This document shows positions 52,304 through 61,222 of a stretch of 64,000 nucleotides of DNA, one piece after another. How positions within the stretch are numbered: the first letter of the stretch is position 1; each line of letters starts with the position of its first letter. This stretch comes from an uncultured Nitrospira sp. Its GTDB lineage: Bacteria > Nitrospirota > Nitrospiria > Nitrospirales > Nitrospiraceae. Position numbers and translations under genes: made by a program. The notes below the pieces were generated by a model, which saw nothing but the letters and a program-made list of their open reading frames with translations, did no database searches and was not told where the DNA came from. The stretch lies in assembly GCA_902500785.1 (NCBI GenBank), contig CABVRW010000001.1, positions 46,863 to 110,862 of the forward strand. The letters are read 5' to 3'.

Positions 52304-52759
52304 TTAGATAGATGTCTCCTCGAGATCCAGTTCGAGCCGAATTCGATCGGTCACCTGTTCCGGCTGCTCAGTCAGGAGTTGATTCAGCTCGTCGGCGAAC
52401 GTGTCGGCGAGGATCAATTGATTCTGCTGCTCGATTCCTTCGTGGAGGGCCAGGTTGAGCGTGCAGATACAGAGTGATTGGACGAACAGGTCATCGGCGC
52501 GCTGTGTCAGGTCCTCATGCTCCTCCTGGCTGGCGTCTTGTAAGAGTTCAGCCAGCCAGGCTGCATAACACATTCGTTCGCGTGCCTGGTCCACGTGATC
52601 CTGGGCCACATCCACCGCGATTTGCACGCCGCCTTTCCAGCTTCGTTTCTTCACGTTGAAGACGCATCGCAAATGATTTGGCCGATCCGTAACGGCTTCC
52701 GGCCCAAAGAAGAAGGTGACTCGATACTGGGCTGGATCGGATGAAGGAGTGATAGCCAT
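52304..52759 (-). CDS. Hypothetical protein, 151 aa
   Basis: A soluble 151-residue protein. The N-terminal third suggests strands (YRVTFFFGPEAV, LRCVFNVKKRSWKGGVQIAV), and the rest is acidic and helical (LLQDASQEEHEDLTQ, LIRLELDLEETSI-like end). No motif, signal or family is recognised. It diverges from the M24 peptidase gene. Confidence 0.65.
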   Translation of the reverse strand: MAITPSSDPAQYRVTFFFGPEAVTDRPNHLRCVFNVKKRSWKGGVQIAVDVAQDHVDQARERMCYAAWLAELLQDASQEEHEDLTQRADDLFVQSLCICTLNLALHEGIEQQNQLILADTFADELNQLLTEQPEQVTDRIRLELDLEETSI

Positions 52760-52839
52760 AGATTATGAGGGATTCTATCATTGCGTGAACAAGAGAGAAC
52801 AGCTCGATTGCGCAGTGGTATCGATTTCGGAATGACGTT

Positions 52840-54069
52840 ATGATGGCACTCATGGACGCGTCAGCTCGCTCTATCGCACGGGTGACTCGGATTCAGCAGG
52901 CCATTCGAGAACAGCCTGGCCTGGATGGGTGGCTCTTCTATGACTTTCGCCACTTGGACCCCATTGCGTATCGCGTGTTGTTGTTGGACCCGTCTCTCCA
53001 TGTCACGCGGCGCTGGTATTACTGGGTTCCCGCGCAGGGCATGCCGGTGAAAGTGCAACATCGCATTGAGCCTCATGTCTTGGAGGGTCTGCCCGGAGAC
53101 GTGCGTGAGTACATCTCCTGGCGAGATCAGCAGTCCGCGCTCGCGTCGCTGTTTCACCCTGCCACACGAGTGGCGATGCAATATTCGCCGATGAATGCCA
53201 TTCCCTACCTCTCGCGCGTGGATGCCGGAACGATTGATCTTGTGCGTAGCCTCGGTGTCGAGGTGGTGACATCAGCCGATTTGGTTCAGCAATTCGAGGC
53301 CGTATGGGATGACGCGCAGTTGGCATCGCACCAGGTGGCGGCGGAAGGGTTGCGGGCCATTGTGGATGAGACCTTTGGATTTATCGGGACCTCGCTGGCC
53401 GCCGGGCGCAGTCTTACCGAATACGGGCTGCAACAACACATTCTTTCTCGAATGCAGGCTCGTGGCTTGGTGACTTCGAGTCCACCGATTGCTGCCGTGA
53501 ATGCCCATAGCGCCGATCCGCATTATTCGCCGAGTTCCGAAGGGTCTGCGCCCATTCGGCTCGGAGACCTTGTTTTAATCGATCTGTGGGCCAAACAGCC
53601 TGGACCCGGGGCCGTATATGCGGATATCACCTGGACGGGGTTCGTCGGCGCGACGGTGCCTGCCCGGCACCGGGATATCTTTCAGATCGTTCGTCAGGCT
53701 CGGGATGCGGCCGTCACCTTTGTGCAGGGTCGTGTGCGAGCCGGCGCATTTCCCTACGGGTGGGAAGTAGATGATGTCTGCCGCCAGGTCATTCAGGACG
53801 CGGGGTACGGAAAATACTTTGTGCATAGAACCGGTCATTCCATTGGGGAAGAAGTCCATGGCAACGGTGCGAATATCGATAATGTGGAAACGCAGGATGC
53901 TCGCCGGTTATTGCCGGGCACCTGCTTTTCCATTGAGCCGGGGATCTATCTGCAGGATGATTTCGGTATTCGGAGTGAGTTGGATGTGTATCTCTCTTCC
54001 CATGACGCGGTAGTGTACGGACAACCTGTCCAGGCTGATCTTGTCGCCATTCCCCTTCCCGCCGGATAG
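52840..54069 (+). CDS. M24-family Xaa-Pro-type metallopeptidase
   Basis: A 409-residue protein with an N-terminal creatinase-like domain (about 1-170) and a C-terminal pita-bread domain. The five metal ligands are visible: Asp in LVLIDLW and ADITWTG, His in RTGHSIGEEVHG, Glu in SIEPGIY and IRSELDVY. Xaa-Pro aminopeptidase or dipeptidase activity is likely; the exact specificity is open. ATG 52840 or ATG 52852 could be the start; the upstream ribosome-binding site is weak. Confidence 0.88.
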   Translation: MMALMDASARSIARVTRIQQAIREQPGLDGWLFYDFRHLDPIAYRVLLLDPSLHVTRRWYYWVPAQGMPVKVQHRIEPHVLEGLPGDVREYISWRDQQSALASLFHPATRVAMQYSPMNAIPYLSRVDAGTIDLVRSLGVEVVTSADLVQQFEAVWDDAQLASHQVAAEGLRAIVDETFGFIGTSLAAGRSLTEYGLQQHILSRMQARGLVTSSPPIAAVNAHSADPHYSPSSEGSAPIRLGDLVLIDLWAKQPGPGAVYADITWTGFVGATVPARHRDIFQIVRQARDAAVTFVQGRVRAGAFPYGWEVDDVCRQVIQDAGYGKYFVHRTGHSIGEEVHGNGANIDNVETQDARRLLPGTCFSIEPGIYLQDDFGIRSELDVYLSSHDAVVYGQPVQADLVAIPLPAG

Positions 54070-54114
54070 ATTCCTCAATCACTTTCCTGGATGGACCGTG
54101 GTCATCCACCTTTC

Positions 54115-54144
54115 TTGACACCCTTTGCATCGAGCAGCTATCGT
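54115..54144 (+). promoter_or_regulatory. Candidate promoter of tatA
   Basis: A perfect TTGACA (54115-54120) and TATCGT (54139-54144) are separated by 18 bases, about 72 bases before the tatA ATG. Confidence 0.5.
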
Positions 54145-54215
54145 GGTAGGTCAGATGGTCCTAGGGACCATCCGGCGCTGGATTGGCCCCTATTTGCCGA
54201 GGAAGGAACTCGAAC

Positions 54216-55070
54216 ATGTTTGGCACTATGGGATTTTCAGAACTGATTATCATCCTAGTCATTGTGTTGATTATTTTTGGGGCTGGGAAACTTCCGCAAA
54301 TCGGCGAAGGGGTGGGCAAAGCTCTTAGAGGGTTCAAGAAAGAGGTGAATGATATTCCACCTCCGGAAGACTCCGCCGAAGCGAACGAATCAACCGCCAC
54401 GCCGGCCCAAACTCAGCCTCAACCAGCGGCGGAGATTGCTCAGGTGCCGCAGCCTGCCGCAGCTGCGCCAGTTTCGGCTGTTCCCAAACCTACATCTCCA
54501 TACACGCCGGGCCCGGAGTTAACCCCCGGCACGACGGCGGCTATGATGGCTGCGGCGGGTCCACAGGGTCCGCAGGCGACTCAGCCGGCTAAGCCGCGTG
54601 TCGCTACTGTCACTCCGGGACAGGCGGCTGCGGGGTCGGCGGTTGCGCAAAGTCACCAGCCCCCCACGATGGAAGATCGCATGGCCGCTCCTGCACCTGT
54701 GACGCGGGCGCAATATCCGCCTCTTCCGGCTGGGGCCCAGAGTAAGCCGGCAGCCAAGCGGCCGTCCGCCATCGTGAACAAGGACGCCGTGGCTCGAGTG
54801 CAGGCGGCCCAGGCTGCCATGCGGACAAAAGCCGCGCAGGCTCAACCGACTGGATTTTCCGCTCACGACATGCAGGGTTTGGGGGAGGGTCTGGGAGATG
54901 CGGTGCGGACATTCCGTCAAGCTGTGGCAGATGTGCAGAGTTCGGTCGATCCTGAAATGCGAACGATACGGGCCGAAATGGATTCGGCACAGAAAGAGCT
55001 GGAACAGTCGATTGAAGCCGCCAAGCAGGCGCCTGTGCTGGACGATGATGCTCCAGAACAATCTCGCTAG
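54216..55070 (+). CDS. tatA: TatA/TatB-like twin-arginine translocase subunit with very long tail
   Basis: A 284-residue protein. Residues 1-45 are a standard TatA/E head: FGTMGFSELIIILVIVLII, then FGAGKLPQIGEGVGKALRGF, the FGxxKLPxxG hinge and amphipathic helix. The rest is Ala/Pro/Gln-rich and low in structure, with a final helical part (about 215-275: AHDMQGLGEGLGDAVRTFRQ). Usual TatA is 60-90 residues and TatB about 170. No tatC is next to it. ATG 54216 follows GAGGAAGGA. The right edge of the window carries a Tat-type leader protein. Confidence 0.85.
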   Translation: MFGTMGFSELIIILVIVLIIFGAGKLPQIGEGVGKALRGFKKEVNDIPPPEDSAEANESTATPAQTQPQPAAEIAQVPQPAAAAPVSAVPKPTSPYTPGPELTPGTTAAMMAAAGPQGPQATQPAKPRVATVTPGQAAAGSAVAQSHQPPTMEDRMAAPAPVTRAQYPPLPAGAQSKPAAKRPSAIVNKDAVARVQAAQAAMRTKAAQAQPTGFSAHDMQGLGEGLGDAVRTFRQAVADVQSSVDPEMRTIRAEMDSAQKELEQSIEAAKQAPVLDDDAPEQSR

Positions 55071-55289
55071 AAAGAGGCTCAAGGAACTTCCAGACCACGC
55101 TCGTACTCCTGAGGTATCCCAGGCTTGTCACGGAGCAAGTGTCACTCCCTCGGTCATTGCAGGCTGGTCGCTCAGTAAATGTGACCATCCTGCGGACTAT
55201 TCATCTCGACTCCGAATGCCTAACGTATAGATTCCGAAGGGATTCATGCCGGTTTCTCCTTAGCCCACAAAGATGGACGTCCCTCTTTC

Positions 55290-56108
55290 ATGACCGATAT
55301 GAGGCCTGTTCCCGTCGTATCGTCTCATTTTCTACTGCCCCTCCTATGCTGGCTGTTGCTGTGCCCCCTGATTACCGGGTGTTACGTCGATGCATCTTCT
55401 GGGACTCCGGACATGGTATCGCAGCGACTCGGTGAATTACTTGGCGATCCTGACTCGGATGTTCGGCTTACCGCGGCCGAAGCTTTAGGGAAGATTGGCC
55501 ACGCATCGGCAAATTCCTTGCTTATCACCGCGCTCAACGATGGTAATGCTCGTGTTCGGGCAGCTGCGGCTCTCTCGCTGGGGCGGTTGGGGGAAAGAGA
55601 GAGTGGGCTGGTGCTGGCAATGCACCTAGCAGACTCCGCCGAGGCAGTTCGGGCCGCATCAGCCTTGGCTCTCGGTGACATTGAGCCGTCAGGTGCTAGC
55701 GAGGTTCGGATTCTGAAGGTACTGCATCATTCGGAGACCTCGGCTCGCATTGCCGCGAGCCGAGCCCTACTGAGTCTGGATACGGTGTCGTTTTCGGTCG
55801 ATCTGGTTGGTGCACTTCGAGATTCGGATGCGTCGGTGCGTCAAGGGGTGGCAGCAGCATTAGGAGAGACAGGGGACGCACGTGCCGTTCCGCACCTGGA
55901 GGCACTCCTGAGGACGGATGTGGCCCCAGGCGTCCGCTCAGAGGCAGCATTTCGACTGGGGAAACTTGGCACGAGTAGGATCTTGGATGAGCTGTCGACA
56001 GTGGCTGCATCGGATCCAGATATCGTGGTTCGCGGATGGGCGCGGTGGGCGGCGCAACAGATTACGCCGTCGCGCGAGTTCGGTTCAGAGAGGCGACTAA
56101 ATCAATGA
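55290..56108 (+). CDS. HEAT-repeat lipoprotein
   Basis: A 272-residue protein with a leader ending in a lipobox, LITGC. The mature part is six or so HEAT/PBS-lyase-type repeats with the DxDxxVRxxAAxALGxxG theme (LLGDPDSDVRLTAAEALGKI, LNDGNARVRAAAALSLGRLG, LRDSDASVRQGVAAALGETG). It probably works as a protein-binding scaffold in the envelope. Its last 47 bases overlap the convergent PilZ gene. Confidence 0.86.
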   Translation: MTDMRPVPVVSSHFLLPLLCWLLLCPLITGCYVDASSGTPDMVSQRLGELLGDPDSDVRLTAAEALGKIGHASANSLLITALNDGNARVRAAAALSLGRLGERESGLVLAMHLADSAEAVRAASALALGDIEPSGASEVRILKVLHHSETSARIAASRALLSLDTVSFSVDLVGALRDSDASVRQGVAAALGETGDARAVPHLEALLRTDVAPGVRSEAAFRLGKLGTSRILDELSTVAASDPDIVVRGWARWAAQQITPSREFGSERRLNQ

Positions 56109-56580
56109 GTCGTGTTTGGGCTTCTGGATCGATGCCTGTGAACTGAATGCCCATTCCTGGAAATAGCAGGTACCGTTCGGGCTTTGAACGTACCCATGCG
56201 ACTTTCGCTCTGGTTTCGAATTTCTGGCTTGGCCGGTCGGGCAGAGCAAATTGGACCGTCAACTCTGTGCCGGGTGCCAACGGCGCACTACTTTCGATAA
56301 ACAGCCCTCCTCCACCGATGCCGCCGGTCAGGCTATCGAAGTGCTTTCCATCGGCAGTGCTGCAATGCACCTTGATCGCGAGGGGGGCTCGTGGATGTGC
56401 ACGACTATGTGCGAAACGGGCGTCTTCATCAATGGAGAGCATGTGTTCGATCAAGGTGCCCCATGTCAGTATATTGAGACGGTGCCCCTTGTCGTCGAAC
56501 AGGGAGAGGGTTTCTTGGTCGCAGTCGATGCCAAGCGTTTTACCTTGATGCTCACGGGTGGCGGTAACGGGAAATTTCAT
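56062..56580 (-). CDS. PilZ-domain protein A
   Basis: A 172-residue protein: a short N-terminal unit (MKFPVTATREHQGKTLGID) and a PilZ domain from about residue 60 with HPRAPLAIKV and GGIGGGGLFIES, followed by VAWVRSKPERYLLFPGMGIQF. The RxxxR arm of canonical c-di-GMP binders is reduced, so nucleotide binding is uncertain. It is a paralogue of the gene 66 bases upstream. The 3' end overlaps the HEAT gene on the other strand. Confidence 0.8.
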   Translation of the reverse strand: MKFPVTATREHQGKTLGIDCDQETLSLFDDKGHRLNILTWGTLIEHMLSIDEDARFAHSRAHPRAPLAIKVHCSTADGKHFDSLTGGIGGGGLFIESSAPLAPGTELTVQFALPDRPSQKFETRAKVAWVRSKPERYLLFPGMGIQFTGIDPEAQTRLIDLVASLNRTRATA

Positions 56581-56646
56581 CTCTGGATCAGATCCTTCAC
56601 GTGAGTATCCGATAGGGTAAAATTTCAGCTCTGTCCAAGTGGTATC

Positions 56647-57171
56647 TTATTCTGATTCGCCTTGGGGGATGCCCTTGACTGAATGGACCAGGCTCAATAC
56701 TCGACTGCGTGTTTCCGTGGTGATGTCGCTGAAGCGTACACCCATTCCCGGGCTAAATGTATACTGGTCGGCCTTCGGGCAGACCCATGCAACCACACCT
56801 TTTGCCGACAGCCACTCGCTCGGATTTTCTGGCAGAGTAAACTCCATCGCAAGCTTGGTTCCCACGGCCAATGGTGTAAAGCTTTCGATAAATAATCCTC
56901 CTCCACCGATACCACCCGCTCGACTTTCGAATTGAGTGCCTTCAGAGGTAAGGTATTTGACCCGTATGGAGAGCGAGATGCGAGGCTCAGACCGCGCCTC
57001 ACGCGATTGTTGGGGCTTCCGGTAGGTCAGAATCTGGTCGACGAGGAAATCCCAAGCCAGGCTTCCCATCGGTTCGCCGTTGATGCCCATCAACGTGACT
57101 ATTTCCTTAGACGAATCGATTTCGAGCGTCTTGCCCTTGTGTCTACTACTTGATACGACTGGAAATTTCAC
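56647..57171 (-). CDS. PilZ-domain protein B
   Basis: A 174-residue paralogue of PilZ protein A with the same architecture: KFPVVSSSRHKGKTLEID, SEPRISLSIRVKYL, RAGGIGGGGLFIESF and FSPGMGVRFSD. GTG 57171 aligns exactly with the ATG of protein A, whereas starts further upstream add unrelated residues. A recent tandem duplication is inferred. It probably reads c-di-GMP or binds a partner; a key arginine arm is partly changed here too. Confidence 0.8.
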   Translation of the reverse strand: MKFPVVSSSRHKGKTLEIDSSKEIVTLMGINGEPMGSLAWDFLVDQILTYRKPQQSREARSEPRISLSIRVKYLTSEGTQFESRAGGIGGGGLFIESFTPLAVGTKLAMEFTLPENPSEWLSAKGVVAWVCPKADQYTFSPGMGVRFSDITTETRSRVLSLVHSVKGIPQGESE

Positions 57172-57312
57172 GTGCGCCGCCCTTCGGAAAGGTCCCATTG
57201 AGGGAATAGGCATCTTTCCGCAAGTATACCGCACGGAACCGTCTTGTCGATATAAACCTGAAATTGTGCGGTTGGATACCTAGGGAGAAGCCCGTGGCTG
57301 AGCCCCTGTGAG

Positions 57313-57345
57313 GTTAAAAGAAGAAGGGGCGAAAGCCCCCTCTTC
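57313..57345 (-). terminator. Intrinsic terminator after clpX
   Basis: On the minus strand a GGGGC-TTTC-GCCCC hairpin (with flanking GAAG/CTTC pairs, 57323-57345) is followed by a T-rich stretch TTCTTTTAA, about 35 bases after the clpX stop. A classic rho-independent terminator. Confidence 0.8.
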
Positions 57346-57379
57346 AAGATATATTGATGAAAAAAAACGTCGTGATCGG

Positions 57380-58636
57380 TCAGGCGCTTTTCACGTCCTT
57401 GTCCTGCTCGAAGATGCGAATCGGAGCATGTTTGCCGCTGATGGAGTCTTCAGTTATGACGACTTCCTTGATTTGTTTCTGAGAGGGAGCATCATACATC
57501 ACGTCGAGCATAGCTTCTTCGAGAATAGAACGTAGTCCGCGCGCGCCGGTTTTTTGTATGAAGGCTTTTCGTGCAACGGCACTCAAGGCCCCTTCCGTGA
57601 ATCGCAGCTTTACTTTCTCGAAGGAGAGCAGTTTTTCATATTGCTTGGTAAGCGCATTTCGGGGCTCAGTCAGGATGCGAATCAACGCTTCTTCGTCAAG
57701 TTCATCAAGGGTTGCGACAACGGGCAAGCGACCGATAAACTCCGGGATTAACCCATATTTCAAGAGATCTTCCGGTTGGACGTGCGGCAACAATTCACCC
57801 AACCGGATATCATTGCGGCCTCGGACATCCGCTCCGAACCCCATGGATTTTCGGTTCATGCGTTGTTCGATAATATGTTCGAGCCCGACAAAGGCTCCGC
57901 CACAAATGAAGAGGATGTTCGAGGTGTTCACCTGAATGAATTCTTGATGTGGGTGCTTGCGTCCTCCTTGAGGGGGGACGTTCGCGACCGTTCCCTCAAT
58001 AAGTTTAAGAAGCGCTTGCTGGACGCCCTCACCGGAGACATCTCTCGTGATCGACGGGCTATCACTCTTCCTGCTGATCTTATCGATTTCGTCGATATAC
58101 ACAATCCCGCGTTCGGCGCGCTCGACATCATAGTCGGCGGCCTGAAGTAGTTTGAGGATAATGTTCTCAACGTCCTCCCCGACATAGCCTGCCTCCGTGA
58201 GCGTGGTGGCGTCCGCAAGGGTGAAGGGCACATCAAGAAATTTAGCCAGAGTTTGAGCTAAGAGCGTCTTACCGGTACCGGTTGGACCGATGACCAAGAT
58301 ATTGCCTTTTTGGAGTTCGACGTCGTCGACGTCTTTCTCCTTGGCAGAAATGCGCTTGTAGTGGTTGTGCACGGCTACGGAGAGGATTCGTTTGGCACGA
58401 TCCTGGCCAACCACATACTGATCGAGATGGTGCTTGATTTCGGCAGGCTTCTTCAGCTTCGACGATATTTCTTCCTTAGCCTCTTCCCAATCCTCTGCGA
58501 TGATGTCGTTGCAGAGGTTCACGCATTCGTCGCAGATATAGACGGTTGGGCCGGCGATGAGTTTACGCACTTCGTCCCGGCTTTTCCCGCAGAACGAGCA
58601 ACGTAGGTGCCGATCAATCTTTTCTTGCTTAGCCAT
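57380..58636 (-). CDS. clpX: ATP-dependent Clp protease ATP-binding subunit ClpX
   Basis: A 418-residue AAA+ unfoldase that feeds proteins to ClpP. An N-terminal zinc-binding domain ([11 protein letters not shown] and [11 protein letters not shown]) is followed by Walker A GPTGTGKT, Walker [11 protein letters not shown], the pore-loop region [11 protein letters not shown] and the C-terminal [19 protein letters not shown]. The IGF-type ClpP-docking loop lies at [16 protein letters not shown]. 26 bases after clpP; a terminator follows. Confidence 0.97.
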   Translation of the reverse strand: MAKQEKIDRHLRCSFCGKSRDEVRKLIAGPTVYICDECVNLCNDIIAEDWEEAKEEISSKLKKPAEIKHHLDQYVVGQDRAKRILSVAVHNHYKRISAKEKDVDDVELQKGNILVIGPTGTGKTLLAQTLAKFLDVPFTLADATTLTEAGYVGEDVENIILKLLQAADYDVERAERGIVYIDEIDKISRKSDSPSITRDVSGEGVQQALLKLIEGTVANVPPQGGRKHPHQEFIQVNTSNILFICGGAFVGLEHIIEQRMNRKSMGFGADVRGRNDIRLGELLPHVQPEDLLKYGLIPEFIGRLPVVATLDELDEEALIRILTEPRNALTKQYEKLLSFEKVKLRFTEGALSAVARKAFIQKTGARGLRSILEEAMLDVMYDAPSQKQIKEVVITEDSISGKHAPIRIFEQDKDVKSA

Positions 58637-58662
58637 GCTGCCTCCTGTGAACCAAAGGTCAA

Positions 58663-59298
58663 CTAGCTCTTACTGCCGTCCTTCCCTGATTCCGTTGACC
58701 CCACGGGTTTGAGGCTCTTCAGGGGGCGTGTGATGACTTCATCAATCAGCCCATAACGTTTCGCTTCCTCGCTCGACATGAAGTAGTCCCGCTCGGTATC
58801 TTGCGAGATTTTATCGAGAGGTTGTCCGGTATGCTTGGCCATAATTTCGTTCAGGCGCTCACGGATCTTCAAGATTTCGCGTGCGTGAATATCGATCTCG
58901 GTCGCCTGGCCCTGAAAGCCCCCCATCGGTTGATGGATCATGACGCGGGCATTCGGCAGGGCGTAGCGTTTTCCCTTTGTCCCTGCTGTCAGGAGGAATG
59001 CCCCCATACTTGCGGCCTGGCCCAAACAGATCGTATTAATGGCTGGCTTGACGTATTGCATCGTGTCATAGATGCCTAGTCCCGCCGTAACGCTTCCTCC
59101 TGGGGAATTGATGTACAGATTGATATCCTTCTCGGGGTCCTCAGCTTCCAGGAACAGTAGTTGAGCGATGATCAGGTTGGCGAAGACGTCATCGATTGGT
59201 GCGCCGAGAAAGATGATACGGTCTTTAAGCAGGCGTGAGTAAATGTCATAGGCACGTTCGCCGCGGTTCGTCTGTTCGATGACAATCGGAACTAGCAT
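58663..59298 (-). CDS. clpP: ATP-dependent Clp protease proteolytic subunit
   Basis: A 211-residue serine protease that forms the degradation chamber. The catalytic triad is complete: Ser in [11 protein letters not shown], His in [12 protein letters not shown] and Asp in ISQDTERD. The N-terminus [20 protein letters not shown] is typical. It lies in the conserved tig-clpP-clpX order. Confidence 0.97.
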   Translation of the reverse strand: MLVPIVIEQTNRGERAYDIYSRLLKDRIIFLGAPIDDVFANLIIAQLLFLEAEDPEKDINLYINSPGGSVTAGLGIYDTMQYVKPAINTICLGQAASMGAFLLTAGTKGKRYALPNARVMIHQPMGGFQGQATEIDIHAREILKIRERLNEIMAKHTGQPLDKISQDTERDYFMSSEEAKRYGLIDEVITRPLKSLKPVGSTESGKDGSKS

Positions 59299-59424
59299 TC
59301 AGCTGAATCCTTTCCGCTAGAGGCCTGACGGGTGGAAGCTCTTCATTTTACCATACTCATATAGCCTGGATTGTTGGATCACTGTCCAGCCATCCAGTGC
59401 TGCGAGTCTTTGCATCCGACTGCG

Positions 59425-60750
59425 CTATCCCTGGATCATTGCGTGCCTATAGACAAAATCCAAAGCTTTATCGGCCAAAATTCTTGACCGAAGATCGTCC
59501 AAGGTATCCTGTCCACCGGCCCGAATCATGCGAGTGACTTCTTCGGTTGAAAGTTTGACCTCCGCAGCGAGTCTTGCGATCTCGTTGCCGAGATCATCAT
59601 TCGTGACCGTGATGGTTTCTTTCGCCGCAACTGCTTCAAGGATTAGTCCAACCTTCACCCGTCGCTCAGCTTCTGGGCGAAACTCGTCCTGGAGTTTCTT
59701 CGTCTCCTCGGTTTGAGGCGTGGCAGGTGACGCATCAGGGTTTTCGGCAGACTTTCGTTGGCGAGATTGCACCTGTTGCCGAACCATGGCCGACAATTCC
59801 CGCTCAACCAGTGTTCCAGGAAGTTCGAAATGATGGGTTTCTGCCAGTCGCTTTAAAATCGTCTCCTTGTAGGTATCTTCGATATCTTTCTTCAGCGCCC
59901 GTTCCATTTCAGTGCGAAGCTTCTCTCGGATTTCCTGCAAGGATTGATAGGGGCCGCAATCCTTTGCAAACTCGTCGTCGAGCGCTGGTAGTTGCTTCTG
60001 CTTCACGGACTTGATAGTACAGCGAAAGGTCACGGTCTTTCCGGCGACTCGATTATCCGGGTGGGTCGCTGGGTAGGCCTGCGGGATGGTGATGGCCTCA
60101 CCGTCCTTCTTGCCGACAAGGTGAGGTTCGATGTCGATGCCGAGCACGGAGGCATGCGATCCCATTTTGTGAAGATGCCCCTCCTTGGCTGTTCCATCAA
60201 GAGGACTGCCGTCTAAAGTCCCTTCAATATCCAACACCGCATAGTCGCCATCCGCCAATGCCGTTCCGGTTGGAGCAGGATGTAGCTGGGCCATTTGCTC
60301 ACGGAGGACATCCAAGGCTTTCTGGACCTGTTCGTCCGTGACCGTTCGCTGATCCTGTTTGAGGGAAATGGGGTTTGGCGCCTTGTAATCTCGAAGCTCG
60401 ATAGTTGGTTTGATCTCGACTGTTGCGGTAAAGCTAAACGGTGTGTCTTTTTTGACTTTGACCCGCTCTAGGGGTGGGATTTCTACGAGAACCGGAACGA
60501 TGCCCGCCTGGCGGATGGCTCGATCATAATAGTCCGGGACCAAGCTGCGAATAACGTCCTCTTCGATGGTCTTCGCGTATCGTTTCTCCAGCAACTGGAG
60601 AGGAGCCTTGCCGGGTCGGAAGCCGGGAATGCGAACTTGCCGGTTCAGCTCAGAGTAGGCCTGAACAAAGCGCAGGTTGACTTCATCCGCGGGAACTTCA
60701 ATTTTGATGGCCCGCTTCATGGGGCCGAGCTCGGTCATTTCCATTTTCAT
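59425..60750 (-). CDS. tig: Trigger factor
   Basis: A 441-residue ribosome-associated chaperone. The ribosome-binding signature is GFRPGKAPLQLLEKRY; the PPIase domain is near VLDIEGTLDGSPLDG and VTFRCTIKSVKQKQLP; a helical C-terminal domain follows, with a Pro/Ala-rich insert about 345-365 (PDASPATPQTEE). Length is normal. First gene of the tig-clpP-clpX group; a 126-bp gap before clpP could hold a separate promoter. Confidence 0.95.
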   Translation of the reverse strand: MKMEMTELGPMKRAIKIEVPADEVNLRFVQAYSELNRQVRIPGFRPGKAPLQLLEKRYAKTIEEDVIRSLVPDYYDRAIRQAGIVPVLVEIPPLERVKVKKDTPFSFTATVEIKPTIELRDYKAPNPISLKQDQRTVTDEQVQKALDVLREQMAQLHPAPTGTALADGDYAVLDIEGTLDGSPLDGTAKEGHLHKMGSHASVLGIDIEPHLVGKKDGEAITIPQAYPATHPDNRVAGKTVTFRCTIKSVKQKQLPALDDEFAKDCGPYQSLQEIREKLRTEMERALKKDIEDTYKETILKRLAETHHFELPGTLVERELSAMVRQQVQSRQRKSAENPDASPATPQTEETKKLQDEFRPEAERRVKVGLILEAVAAKETITVTNDDLGNEIARLAAEVKLSTEEVTRMIRAGGQDTLDDLRSRILADKALDFVYRHAMIQG

Positions 60751-60811
60751 AAGGCTGTTCGCGTCCTCCGAGTCCGAAAAGTTATTTGCGTCACGTTCCT
60801 TCAGTGAGAGG

Positions 60812-60894
60812 TGGTGCGAGAGGGGGGACTTGAACCCCCACGGTTACCCACGAGATCCTAAGTCTCGCGCGTCTGCCAGTTCCGCCACTCTCGC
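60812..60894 (-). tRNA. tRNA-Leu (anticodon UAG)
   Basis: On the minus strand acceptor GCGAGAG (from 60894) pairs with CTCTCGC near the 3' end, with discriminator A and encoded CCA (60812-60814). Anticodon stem CGAGA/TCTCG encloses CTTAGGA, anticodon TAG. The T-arm GGGGGTTCAAGTCCCCC and a long variable arm are present. It lies just upstream of tig on the same strand. Confidence 0.95.
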
Positions 60895-61124
60895 GCGACG
60901 CTGGGTACTAGGTTGCTCACTATAAATAAGAAATGTGCCTGCGCGTGGAAATGCACGATGAATATGACATTTTGTACCGTCGATCGAGTCTGCCTGTCAA
61001 CCCATACGCCGGCGGGGCCTACCCGTGGGCATGCTGTCTTCATGGCAAAAAACACTGAAGGTAAGGTAGCCAGGCGGGAGTGTATGTATCCGCGTTTGCT
61101 CTTGGTGCTTAGCGATGCATCATA
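60895..61124. other. Intergenic region between tRNA-Leu and the HEAT-repeat gene
   Basis: About 230 bases before the promoter at 61125. No frame shows a ribosome-binding site plus protein features, and no repeat or strong hairpin is evident. Confidence 0.4.
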
Positions 61125-61152
61125 GTGTCAAGAGGCCTTAGGGGAGTATAAT
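61125..61152 (+). promoter_or_regulatory. Sigma-70-type promoter of the HEAT-repeat gene
   Basis: GTGTCA (61125-61130), 16 bases and a perfect TATAAT (61147-61152). The transcript should start near 61159, so the in-frame ATG at 61151 cannot be used and the start at 61223 is supported. Confidence 0.6.
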
Positions 61153-61222
61153 GAGAGGTCGATTATTGGATTCGCTCCCATCACTGGTCCAGGCTGGTCC
61201 ATTTGGGAGGGAGGAGGTGTTT

